DNA of 64,000 nucleotides from Rhea pennata (Eukaryota > Chordata > Aves > Rheiformes > Rheidae). The translations under genes were made by a program, and so were the position numbers. This document shows positions 26,101-36,162 of the stretch, one piece after another (the first letter of the stretch is position 1; each line of letters opens with the position of its first letter). The notes under the pieces were generated by a model. The model was not told where the DNA came from, searched no databases, and saw nothing but the letters and a program-made list of their open reading frames with translations. The DNA is taken from contig NC_084702.1 of the NCBI RefSeq assembly GCF_028389875.1, positions 69,289,582 to 69,353,581 on the forward strand, written 5' to 3'.

Positions 26101-28004
26101 GAAGGAAGGGATAGGCAGTCCTGAATGCACATAACTGCTGTCATTTCTCTGGAATGGGATGTGGCTGAACCCTTGCCATATGCAGAATAAAAATGAGTCA
26201 GATTTTGGCACACTGTAAGCAGGAGCAAAATGCTACTGACAACCAGAAGACAAATTTGGTCTTGGCTGTTAGGTTTTCTAAGCAAGAAGCACCAGTCTGT
26301 AGCATGACTATCTCACTCTACGAAGCAAACATTATAAATTTTAAACTTTTTCAGGAGTGTACTTCTTCACCTTCAATATGATGAAACATGAAGATGTGGA
26401 AGAAGTGTATGTGTACCTGATGCATAACGGCAATACTGTTTTCAGCTTATATAGGTAAGTTGAGAGCCAAGCCATTTTCACCGTAGAAGATGCGTTTGTA
26501 CAGATGTTGTTTCCTTCTCACACTGCAAGTAATGTGAAATTATTCCTTGTTCGAAGGAATGCACTAGGGTGAAATAAACAACAAAGAAATAGTATTGTAT
26601 TTTGCCCTACACAACTTGCAGATTTGGATCATACCTGCTACCTGTGCCTAAAATTTATTCTTGATCAGATGTTCCTTAAAGTTTGGGAAAGCACTGCAAA
26701 TCAGGGTTGGAGTCCTATGGTTAAAACATGTCCTCATTTTCATATGGCCTATAAGAGAAAGGGAGTAATAAAAAGTTCAGCAACTAATAAAAGTCTTATC
26801 AAAGGTTAGAAAAAACAGGTTATTTCAAAAGAGGGCATTTAAACTGCAGTAGTAAGGAGTAAGTAACTGCAGGAATCAGAAGTGATAATGCTCCATTTAC
26901 AGGCTTTATTATTAACATATCTTAAAACATTTTTTAAAAAAAAATCATTTGGATTACTTGGAAAATAATCAGGAACAGGATACATTTCTAGCCTAGCAAC
27001 TTCTGTAAGGACTAAGTCAACAGCTTGTAGCCAGATTAATACCCCCCAAAAAAGATATCTTTATTATTATCCACTTAGTACTAACAACAGACCTGATGCT
27101 AACATCAAGCTTTCTCTCGAGCCTTAATAAATACACACAAAAGTTTAGGTTCATCACATTGGACTTTAGGCACTTAAAAGATAGCAGCTTTGTTTAAGTT
27201 GTCTAGGCCAGTAACAGAGACATCTCCAAAGGGTATTTTGTTCCCCCCTAAGATCTTGCAAAAAAAAAATACCCAACTATTTTTCCTGAAGCATTGATGT
27301 CAGAAAAGACAAGTGGAAGAAAGGAAACGAACACACACACACAAAGTCAGCGGGTTAGCCCACACTGGACAGATCTAAGTTCAAGCAAAGGGCCTTAGGA
27401 CGGCGTGAACTCTGTCTACTGGCAGCAGGGAGTGCAGGTACTTACTCAGCTTACATGAGACTGCTGACCTATGGGCATGTAAAAATAGCTAGGATGAATC
27501 CAAGGGAAAAAAGGAGTATAATGAGAAATCCAGAGTATTGTGAATAATGAGCAGAGTTTCATTCTAAACAATAAATTTGTTCTGTTGCTCTAAATAAAAT
27601 CTGAGTAAGTTAAACTTCAAGAATTTCAGAAAGGAATGAATTGATGGCCTTAAATGAGGTGCAAAATTTGACTAGTAGATCAAATGCAAAATTTTCAAGC
27701 AGAGAGGATAAAAGGTTTTAGCGAGCCTTGGAGGGAAATTTTGCCTAGGATAACATTGTGCTTTCTTGGACTTTTTTTCAAGTTATTTGCTTGCTCATTG
27801 TCAACAAAGAAAGAGCTGAATTGTTGTAAAATATTCATCCTTAGCTATGAATCAAAAGGGAAAGCAGACACTTCAGGAAACAGTGCGGTGCTAAAACTTG
27901 CCAAGGGAGATGAAGTCTGGCTGCGGATGGGAAACGGAGCCCTCCATGGGGACCATCAACGCTTCTCCACCTTTGCTGGGTTTCTTCTTTTTGAAACAAA
28001 GTAA
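13860..28004 (+). CDS. C1QTNF3: C1q/TNF-related protein 3 (CTRP3, cartducin), six coding exons
   Basis: Secreted adipokine of the collagen-C1q family; family members form trimers and act outside the cell on metabolism and cartilage. Coding exons are 13860-13943 (short form) or 13860-14147 (long form), 19257-19368, 21916-22070, 24809-24938, 26355-26454 and 27845-28004. All junctions are GT-AG and phases agree throughout. The short form is 246 residues, the same as the human short form. Visible parts: a hydrophobic signal peptide at residues 1-22 ending LPFCLC; a cysteine cluster at residues 39, 42 and 43; 20 uninterrupted Gly-X-Y triplets from Gly54 to residue 113; and a C1q domain from about 118 to 246 ending FLLFETK. 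The ATG at 13860 was chosen because it directly precedes the signal peptide; an in-frame TTG lies 9 bases upstream. AMACR follows on the same strand, as in human. Identification rests on recalled near-identity to mammalian CTRP3. Confidence 0.97.
14148..19256 (+). other. C1QTNF3: C1QTNF3 intron 1
   Basis: Intron from the outer donor to the exon 2 acceptor; the short isoform's intron starts at 13944. The sequence is AT-rich. A small perfect inverted repeat with 9-base arms and a 3-base loop lies at 14821-14841. I see no coding exon or recognisable transposon. Confidence 0.85.
19257..19368 (+). CDS. C1QTNF3: C1QTNF3 coding exon 2 (cysteine cluster and start of collagen repeat)
   Basis: 112 bases, phase 0 in and phase 1 out. 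The acceptor is TTAG before 19257 and the donor GTAAAG is at 19369. It encodes residues 29-65 plus one base: PPQAGPQNPDCSTCCRGD, then YQ and the first Gly-Pro-Pro triplets. The cysteines in DCSTCC probably form inter-chain disulfides of the oligomer; mammals have DCSKCC here. The first residue is Pro where mammals have Ser. Confidence 0.93.
19369..21915 (+). other. C1QTNF3: C1QTNF3 intron 2
   Basis: AT-rich intron with no recognisable repeat family or exon. Confidence 0.85.
21916..22070 (+). CDS. C1QTNF3: C1QTNF3 coding exon 3 (collagen-like domain)
   Basis: 155 bases, phase 1 in and phase 0 out. The acceptor is TTTTAAG and the donor GTACAA. It encodes GNHGNNGNNGATG, then charged triplets (GEK, GDK, GPR, GER, GPK) and ends IPPELQ. 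Glycine is kept at every third position without interruption. Confidence 0.95.
22071..24808 (+). other. C1QTNF3: C1QTNF3 intron 3
   Basis: Intron with an 11-base G run at 22778-22788 and otherwise unremarkable AT-rich sequence. Confidence 0.85.
24809..24938 (+). CDS. C1QTNF3: C1QTNF3 coding exon 4 (start of C1q domain)
   Basis: 130 bases, phase 0 in and phase 1 out. The acceptor is TATGTAG and the donor GTGAGT. It encodes VAFMASMATHFSNQNSG, SSVETNVGNFFDV and TGRFGAPVN, the first strands of the C1q jelly roll, nearly identical to mammalian CTRP3. Confidence 0.96.
24939..26354 (+). other. C1QTNF3: C1QTNF3 intron 4
   Basis: Intron with somewhat higher GC than its neighbours at about 25140-26100. 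Several open frames occur there on both strands, but none has a recognisable domain. Confidence 0.85.
26355..26454 (+). CDS. C1QTNF3: C1QTNF3 coding exon 5 (C1q domain)
   Basis: 100 bases, phase 1 in and phase 2 out. The acceptor is TTTTTCAG and the donor is a consensus GTAAGT. It encodes GVYFFTFNMMKHEDVEEV and YVYLMHNGNTVFSLY. The split serine codon is completed in exon 6. Confidence 0.96.
26455..27844 (+). other. C1QTNF3: C1QTNF3 intron 5
   Basis: AT-rich intron; nothing further recognised. Confidence 0.85.
27845..28004 (+). CDS. C1QTNF3: C1QTNF3 coding exon 6 (end of C1q domain and stop)
   Basis: Coding part of the last exon, entered in phase 2 after CCTTAG. It encodes YESKGKADTSGNSAVL, KLAKGDEVWLRMGNGALHG and DHQRFSTFAGFLLFETK, then TAA at 28002-28004. 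It is highly conserved with mammals. Confidence 0.96.
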
Positions 28005-28639
28005 AAAAAGAAACAAGCAAAAATACTCACTTGAGGAAACCTCTTTTTTTGAGCTGGTATTTTTCTCTGGACTGTGGAATAGCATTACCACAAAAAAGAT
28101 GAAGAAGGCTTGTTTTGATGCAGTATGTTGCAATTTGTGTATCAGAGATGAGCTGAATACATTGGGTAGCTGACAAAATTACTGATTCACAGAAGATATA
28201 TTAACATCTAGGTTGCATCTAATGAACCATTAAATGTTGCTATTGCTCTCTTCACCAAAACAACTGAAAAACAAAGGCAAAGGATGATTTAGAGAGCAGT
28301 TTGTGCAGTTAAGTCAATTTTGTCTGTAAATATACTTACGTATACATCAGGAATTGAAGAATGGAGTCATGATTTTTTGTTACTTTATTTGATTCTTTTT
28401 ATGTGTTCACTTAAGCTTGCATCATGGAAACAGGCCTGAATAAGTGATAAATAAGCTCAGCTGAGAGCAGATTTAGAGGAAGAAGTTTTTACTGGCCTAG
28501 AAAGAATTTTACAAACAGGAGAAAAAAATGTGAAAATAATGATGTCAAGAATTCAGGTTTATTGCATTGCCATCTCAAACCTCTGAAGGTATATCTGATG
28601 TCATTTTTTTGTAGATTTTTAGTATATATTTACTCTCTC

Positions 28640-28700
28640 TCAAAAAAAAAAAAAAAAGAAAAAAAAAGAAAAAAGGAAAAAGAAAGAAAGAAAGAAAAAG
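28640..28700. repeat. A-rich/(GAAA)n low-complexity tract
   Basis: A run of about 16 A followed by GAAA-type repeats, in the C1QTNF3 3' region. Confidence 0.85.
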
Positions 28701-30118
28701 TGGTAGTAATTCTAGCCTTAATAGCAGCTTAAAGCTAAGGGAATTTAGCCAGCAGGGTGCATGGGCCAGACAGGGGAACCATAATGTTCCTTCCTAGCCT
28801 TCAGATTTTTAAAACCTGATGTAGTTGAATGCAGGGTGTCAAGGCAGAGCCATAGATGCTGAGATGCTGGGAATTTGTTGGCAGCACACACATACAGAGA
28901 AACACAGGCTGTGTGGAGCTTGGAGTTCTTTTAGAAGGATATACGTTGTTATACTGCATATTTACTTAACAGTGAAGTTGCTGATCAGTTTGCCTACCAG
29001 CCTGCCTAGAGCCAGTATTTCAGGAAAAGAAATTGCAGCCTGGCAAAGCCATAGCTAATTCATAGCTAGTTCAATATTTGATTTCTGAAAGGAAACACTG
29101 GCTAGCTTAGAAGTTCTGCTCACAGTAAACTGGACCATTCTTTAGCATTAATATTTGCCCATCAATTTTTCAAAATTTAAATATCTGAAATCCTACCTTG
29201 CTATTTTTTATTTAAGAATGAACCTATCAGCACCAAATAGGCTTCAGAAATACTGAGGTTTGATTGTGTTTATTTTCTGCACATTCTGGCTCTCCACATA
29301 AAAACTAACAAAAGATAAATTACATTTTAACAGGAATTTGCACCAGACATTCCCTGACATTAATATGTAACAAGTAGGTGAGATTAGGACCAGTGTACAT
29401 TCTGTTCAATATTTATTTGAACTTGTTTTATATAAGATAAAGATACCATTACCAGTACAATAGAGTAAAAAAAACCCAAAATCTGCCCTAAGAATTTGTA
29501 TGTTCTTGTATAATTTTAGTTCATGTAAACAACATCTTGTGATGAAAAATGCATGCTGATACTTGATGATTATGACTTGTGACTTTTTTAGTTTCATGCA
29601 TCAACCACTGAAAATATCAATTTTAATGAACTATCTTCTAATGACTTTATTTTCTCTTTATGAATTTGGGGCAGGTTTGTACCATATATACTTTCAAATC
29701 CTAAGGCCATGTTAGTTCAATAAGCATTTTAGGGACATTTTGGCATGCCTTCAAACTAAAATCCACCCACCAGGTAATCAGATAATGTTATTATTTTGGA
29801 GTAAGTGCACAAAGCCTATGTGATACATGGCATAATGAGCTAACTTTCACAGTAAGAAAAATCTTGAAAAAAAATACTTCTCGTTGTGTTAGGAATGTTT
29901 GCTTACTGTGTAAAACATACATTTACCCAATAAAGTTTACTAGTTGTAAAACTATAATGATTTGTTCACATCTGTATTTACTATCACTATCTGAGATCAG
30001 CCAAGCACCTTTACTATTTAAAGACTGTGGGAATGTATCCTTAACACATTTCCTAAGCATTCATTTTGCTACCGAACTGGAGAAAACCATTACTAAGGGT
30101 CAACAACATATTTATTTT

Positions 30119-30121
<3 letters not shown>

Positions 30122-30159
<38 letters not shown>
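30122..30159. repeat. (AC)19 dinucleotide microsatellite
   Basis: 38 uninterrupted bases of alternating A and C, probably polymorphic in length. Confidence 0.95.
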
Positions 30160-30161
<2 letters not shown>

Positions 30162-31833
30162 ATACCTCTATATATTTAAATTTAAATCCCTAAGGCCTCC
30201 ATTGGGGCTTCATTCTCCTTTATGGTATGACCACTTTAATTCATTCTGACTAGAATAAAGCACTTACAAACTGGTCACATAGGATACATACAGTCATTTC
30301 AAGATCCTTTATATTTTCTCTGGAAATGACCATGGTACAAAAGAATGCCAGGTTTTGCCATTCTCATTTTATTTTGTTTTCACAAGCTTTGTACACCTTT
30401 CCCTGCTGAAACAGGGTGGAAGGCAACTGAGAATCAGCCTGAAAGTTTCTGACAAACCATGGTTCGGTCTCAGTTTTAAGGTTAAAGCTAAGACGTTTTT
30501 ACATCAAGGTTCAACCTCACATGAAATGTCTACGATATTTTCTCTGTAAAGTTACTGCATGCAGTCTCTGCTGACTGTTGTGATACCTTATAAATAAATT
30601 ATTAACTTAGATATTAATTTTAAAGGTCCTTCAAAATATAGCTATTGATGTTAAAATCTCTGTATGTATTCTTGTCCCTCAAAATTATTTTTTTATATTC
30701 AGTAAATCAGATGGAATGCATATTTATTCTCAGAAATGTTTACGAATAATAGCTGTCTTTGCATTGCTGTTCATAATCAAAAGCTGCTTCTTTAGCTGAG
30801 GCTCAAAAAAATATGTTCCCTTTTCAAAGATTCTTGTCCTTCACTTTGAAATAGGTGATATCTTGTGTGGTTTATGTGTCAAAGTCCCTGTTTTCTACCG
30901 CTGGATCAATAAAATCCAGTTCTTTGATTCTGCCATGGAGATTGCAAAGGTAATGGTGGAAGAGGCTCCATATTGTGCATATGCATTTTAAACGGGGCAG
31001 GACAAGGTCCATGAATACACACACAGAATAACAAAACTCAGGTGATGCAGAAGAGGTTTCTTGTGTTAACTGGTGAAGATTTGCACAAATGGAGTTTCAT
31101 CCTTCTGTTTTTCTGGAAACAATTCAGTACACTTGAGAAATTCCACAAAAAAATAGTGTTTTAAAAGAATTGCTTTGTTACAAACCCAAGACTGGAAATA
31201 TCCATGTTAAAACCATCTTGGACATCTTAGCTTATGTTTCCTCTGAATGTGTCTCACCATATGTTCTTCCCATTATATAGTCATATGCTATTTCTTAGCC
31301 TCTCCCTGCAGCAGTTAGATAGTGCTTGATGAGTAAGGCATGGACCACATACTGGAATGTGGTAACAGAAGACAAATATTGAACAGCTCCATTCACTGAC
31401 TTCACCCAAAAGTATAGTTAATGAAGCAGGGTCACTATAAACAATGGAACACACTAGTATGAAAGGAAAAACAAGAATTATATTTGCAAGAGCAACCTTA
31501 ATTTCAGCATTTTTAAACTTCTGAGAGCTTCATTTTCTAATCTTAATGATTCTTTGAAAGAAAAATACTCCAGGCCCTCATAGCATACTACAGTTAAAGA
31601 GAATTAATTGTGTGTTCCACCTCGAGGACTGGAACTTCAGGGCAGGAGATGGGACTTCAGAGTTTGTGCCATTCTATCACAGGAAAAGTCTTGATCTGCA
31701 GCTGAAATTGCTGGATGGAAATTAATTTGTTGCTGTTCATTTTTTAAGCAATAAATGAGTTAAATTATCATTATTTTAAATAAAATCTTTCAGATAGTGC
31801 ATCATTTCAGATCAATGCTTTCTTCCCTCTAAG

Positions 31834-31860
31834 ATTATGTGCTTCTCAGAAGCACATAAT
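31834..31860. repeat. Perfect palindrome with 13-bp arms and 1-base spacer
   Basis: The left arm ATTATGTGCTTCT (31834-31846) is the exact reverse complement of the right arm AGAAGCACATAAT (31848-31860), around a single C. It lies in AT-rich intergenic DNA about 3.8 kb past the C1QTNF3 stop codon. Confidence 0.9.
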
Positions 31861-32852
31861 TAGAATTAGAAGATTAAGACCCTCTCAGAAAAGTCAGTGC
31901 TTGCTTTCTCAAATTATCAAAGGGACACAAAATAAACAAGAATGTGAATTTGTAATGAATTAAGTTATCTTCAGACTATAGCCAAAGCTCATATAAATTG
32001 CTCATTGGTAGGGTGATGGAAACAGTTCATGAAAACAAAGGCATATCAACCAATTGCACTAGCAATATTGGGAAAACTGTCTATGATGAATGCTGCAGAT
32101 GACATTGTCCAGCAGGAATGTCTCACTGAAAAGAAATTAGGACAGGATTGCCAAACTGTAGAATGGAGGTACTCTAATTATTTCAAAATGGCAGGTAAAT
32201 TGTCAGATGCACCTCCCTGGACATTTGTGGTGCCGAGCACAGAGCTGAGGTTCTGTATCCAAGCAAATGAAATTTGGGAATACCTTAGCCTAGAGTTTTC
32301 AGAGCCATAAAATAGTGGACCTGAAGTCCTAGAACTTGCAGGAAAATCTTTATTTTCTACTTATTAGCCAATATAAAGACTAGCTATATAAAGTTATTGG
32401 CCAAAGTCTCTTCATCTACATCAAAAAAGCATAGTAATACCATAAGCTATAACTCAAAATAAAAAAATAATGTTTTAGTTCAGCTACAGGAGTAAAAGTT
32501 CACAGTATAGAAGTCATTGTCAAGACATCAGTAATTAGTTCTCCTACTTTAACTGAGGAACTAAATTTTCTGACACTGCGGAAGTTAGTTGCAAAGCTCA
32601 TTGACTGCAGTGAGGCCAAAACTTCACTCAATTAATGACGGGACTAAACAACTCACAAACAATAGTTTTTCTAGATATGTCTGTTTTAGTGAAGCAGCAC
32701 AAGGCAGCTTGTACAATTACTTTCTGAGGATGAGAGTAGTTTTTCATTCCTAAATATAAATTCATAAACTTTGACAGATAGCATCAGACTCTCTGGAAGC
32801 AAGAATTCACAGCTACTTTGCAGGGATGTATTTGACCTCAGGACAAATTCAC

Positions 32853-32888
32853 TTTTTTTTCTTTTTTTTTTTTTTTTTTTTTTTTTTT
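32853..32888. repeat. Poly(T) tract
   Basis: T8, one C, then T27. It could be the A-tail of a minus-strand retroposon; no body is recognised beside it. Confidence 0.9.
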
Positions 32889-33261
32889 GGTATGTGTGGC
32901 AGAATATACACTTAGAGAGTAAGAAAGTGTGAGTTCACACTTGCACAGAAGCAGAGAAACACAGAAAGGCAAGGAGAAGTTCCATCCACAACACAGTGTG
33001 TCCTAACAACGCTCAGTATAAGGCTAGAAACCTGCAGCATGATCCACATTGTCTTTACGGATATCAAGAAGTGTTATGAATGGAGCACAGCTTCTATTCT
33101 GGCAAGGCATAAATGCAAACATCAGGATAAAGCACCTATGCTTGAAAGCTTTCAAATAAAAGGATGTATGTTACACAGCTTGTATCATGTGAATGTTTTA
33201 CCTAATGAATTCCTTACTGGTTGCAAGGATATTGGTAATACCTTTGATTTCTCTTTTTCAG

Positions 33262-33517
33262 TACATTGGGCTCCTTATCATTTGTGGCTTTTGGTTTTCT
33301 ACACTAGCCATTTATTTACAGAGCTTTGGGGAGTGTTTGGCAACTAGACAGGAGGCTGCAACTGTGTTGAGAAAGTGGTCTGTGGGTCCTGCAGTTACAT
33401 GCTTGTCCAAAATAGCAAGAAACTGGAATCAATGCACAGGTGGTTTCCCATTCATTCCTATACTTCTGTATTATATCAACTTCTGCTGCTTGTCGATGTT
33501 TTTCATGTTCAAATAAA
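33262..33517 (+). other. Possible orphan terminal exon
   Basis: A strong-looking acceptor (CTCTTTTTCAG, ending 33261) is followed by an open frame that stops at 33514-33516. That stop lies inside an AATAAA at 33512-33517, with T/G-rich sequence after it. The open frame resembles no protein I know. It could be the last exon of an unannotated transcript, an alternative end of C1QTNF3, or chance. Confidence 0.2.
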
Positions 33518-35790
33518 TGTCCTTGATTGAAAACACCATATATTTATACCCTTTTAAACAGGAATATACCTTATTATATTGTATTGCTAAAGACTATTAT
33601 GTATTTATGCAATAAGACTACATCATATACATGCAAAGGGGAGAAATAAGGTTGTATTAACTGCTGTACCTTGATTTCACATTCCTGCATTGGTATTTTT
33701 CCAATGGAGTGAAAAAGTGAGAGTAATTGTAACCAACAAATCTGGTATGAACTCTAAGTCTGGCATGCAGTCTAGCTAGCCTGTATCACAGAAGTGCCTG
33801 TACCACTGTGAGCAATATTAATGTAACACACAGTGTGTATTATTTCATTTCTTTAACATGGTGGAATGCACTAACTTAAATACAGGGAGTGTTTACATTT
33901 CACAGTATGATATATTTACTGTCTAATTGAAGTAATTTAATCAAGCTCACAAAAGCATTCTGACAAGATCTAAACCAGAACCAAGGGTCCTGCCACCTAG
34001 CCCAGCATTTTAACCTTGCAACAATCTCCTTTTCCACATCCACTGCCTCTCCAGCAGAGAACTTGCAGAGAGATGCATTTGCTGTTGTAATTTCAATGAC
34101 AAATGTTGAATGATATCACACGTATGTGTTCTGCACTGTTCTTATTGCAAGTTTATGCTAGGGGAAGGTCCTTGTTTTTATTATATGATTTATGCTGGAC
34201 AATTTGATGCTTCCAGAGAGTCTGCTGAATTCAGATCATCAGCTTCCACCCCTTGGTGAATCAGAATCTCTGTTTCTCTCACACACCTCTTTATTCCTTA
34301 GTTTGTTAAAAGGAAATTTTTCAAAGTGGATTTAACATGCTCATAAAGTGCTAGCTTCACACTGCTGAAACTGAAATCATTTATTAAGGCCATAACTAGA
34401 ATGTTTCTGCCACAGATACTCATTTTAACCAAAAAAAAAAGGGGGGGGGGAAGAAAAGGTGTAAAGCACACCCTACACATGAGCTGCAAAATGCAGACAT
34501 AATCCAGCCTATGATTATCTTGTTACTTCGATCTGATAAAATAAACACCATTAGGTGAAACGTAAGAAGGCAAAATAGCAGAAATTGCCTCTTCAATTCA
34601 AACTGCAAGAGCCTTAAGGTGAAAGGAGACGAATTAAACTGAAAATCATTTAAAGAAATGCAATGTCCCAGTAACACAATGGTAACTCTGGAAACAAATC
34701 TTTACATGATATCTTGTCTCTAAAGGAGATGGAAAATGAAAAAGAAAAAAAAAGCCAGTTTCTTTCGAATAAACATACACACATTTTTCTCCACACCATT
34801 TCTTGTGGATGTCAATGGATAAAATTAGCAACTGGAATCAGGTGTCCATCTACTTGAAAAATAAAGGGCATTCTAGAAATAGAACTCTTTTGTTTATTAT
34901 TGCAGAGATGGAACAAATTCTGCATTTATTTTTGCAACCTTTGCCCATTTTTGTTGTCCATTTAACTTAAATAAAAACATAAAATGACCATGGCATTGAT
35001 TTTAACAGCCTCCTTGTTCTGTCTCCATACGGTAACTGGAGATACTAGGAGCAGGACGTAGGTTTGAAAAGCCTCGTGAATCTAATGCTGTTTCATTACC
35101 TTATCTTGGCTGGATGCCCATCCCTGCGAGCAGGCTAAACCAAAACAAAACTACCAGGCCTCCACTCAAAGGTGCCTGCTTTTCTGGAAGGCTTTAAAGT
35201 GTAACTGTGCAGGAATGTGGGCTCTACTAAACCCAAGTTGCCGTGCTCTGTGCAGGGGAAATGGCCACAGCGTCAGGAAGACAGGAGGCCGTTTCAGGCT
35301 GAAACTCCTCAACGCTCGCCACGGGCAGAAGGTTGGGGCAATGGCCTACAGAGCGACGGGCTTCCCCCCGTGTCGCTGCAGGACTGGCGGCCAGCTGCAA
35401 GCACTGAGGTCCTGACAACTGTCACCAAAATCCAGCAGCCCGTTAAACCTTTTGCGGGTTTAAGACGTTGCTGTCCCAGCTCTCCGCCCGGCTCCTCAGG
35501 AGCGGGTGCAGCTGCTGCCGCACGCCTCACCACACCAGCCCTCCACCGCCGTGCGCCCGCTTGGCAGGGAAAGGCTTTCCGAAAACCAGGGGCTGATTTT
35601 TGTGCTCCTTCCTCTCTGCCCTTCCTAGGGCAGCCACCGAGAATACGCCCTCTGCAATCAACGCGATTAAAATCAGACTGCAGAGGAGAAGCAGGGAGGA
35701 ACTTGTAGGAAATAAGCGAAAAGCTGCTGCTCAGAAGATGTAACAGCGGGGATTTTGGGGGTCTTCCTCCAAAACGCCTCGGCGCGGCGG

Positions 35791-35856
35791 CCGTTAGCGG
35801 CGGCGGCCGTTAGCGGCGGCGGCCGTTAGCGGCGGCGGCCGTTAGCGGCGCGGCGG
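35791..35856. repeat. AMACR: 16-bp tandem repeat in AMACR promoter
   Basis: Four consecutive copies of CCGTTAGCGGCGGCGG start at 35791, 35807, 35823 and 35839; the fourth has 2 extra bases. A fifth, broken start (CCGTCGG) follows at 35857. Each copy contains CCGTTA, the reverse complement of TAACGG, which fits the MYB-family core YAACKG. Confidence 0.92.
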
Positions 35857-35912
35857 CCGTCGGGGGCGGGGGCGGGTATCGATGTCTCGGCGCTCGGTAG
35901 GCGGCGGCCGCC

Positions 35913-36162
35913 ATGGCGCTGAGCGGCGTGCGGGTGCTGGAGCTGGCGGGGCTGGCGCCGGCGCCGCTCTGCGGCATGATCCTGGCCGACTTCGGGGCGC
36001 GCGTGGTGCGCGTGGACCGCGCGCCGCGCTCCGCCGTGGCCGCCGACGTGCAGGGCCGCGGCAAGCGCTCGCTGGCGCTCGACCTCAAGCGGGCGGCGGG
36101 CGCGGCGGCGCTGAGGCGGCTGTGCCGCGCGGCGGACGTGCTCGTCGAGCCCTTCCGCCACG
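35913..36162 (+). CDS. AMACR: AMACR coding exon 1
   Basis: Very GC-rich exon within the CpG island; ends in phase 1 at CACG|GTGAGG. It encodes [18 protein letters not shown], then [27 protein letters not shown] and LVEPFRH. The Arg and Lys around GRGKRS belong to the CoA-binding region of the family. Confidence 0.97.

Larger units (their letters stand above)
28229..30598 (+). terminator. C1QTNF3: Candidate C1QTNF3 poly(A) signals
   Basis: Possible signals after the stop codon are ATTAAA at 28229-28234, AATAAA at 29929-29934 and AATAAA at 30593-30598. The sequence does not decide which is used, so the end of the 3' UTR is uncertain. Confidence 0.3.
28005..35750. other. C1QTNF3 3' UTR and C1QTNF3-AMACR intergenic region
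   Basis: No recognisable gene between the C1QTNF3 stop and the AMACR CpG island. It contains A-rich tracts, a CA microsatellite, a 27-bp palindrome and a T-rich run. A possible orphan 3' exon lies at 33262-33517. C1QTNF3 and AMACR are in the same orientation about 7.9 kb apart from stop to start. Confidence 0.6.

Noticed and set aside
32029-32310. 93-codon open frame downstream of C1QTNF3
   Set aside because: Length is within chance for the region; no recognised homology, splice site or start context.
35217-35708. 163-codon open frame upstream of AMACR
   Set aside because: It lies in the GC-rich shoulder of the AMACR promoter, has no splice or domain support and overlaps other open frames on both strands.
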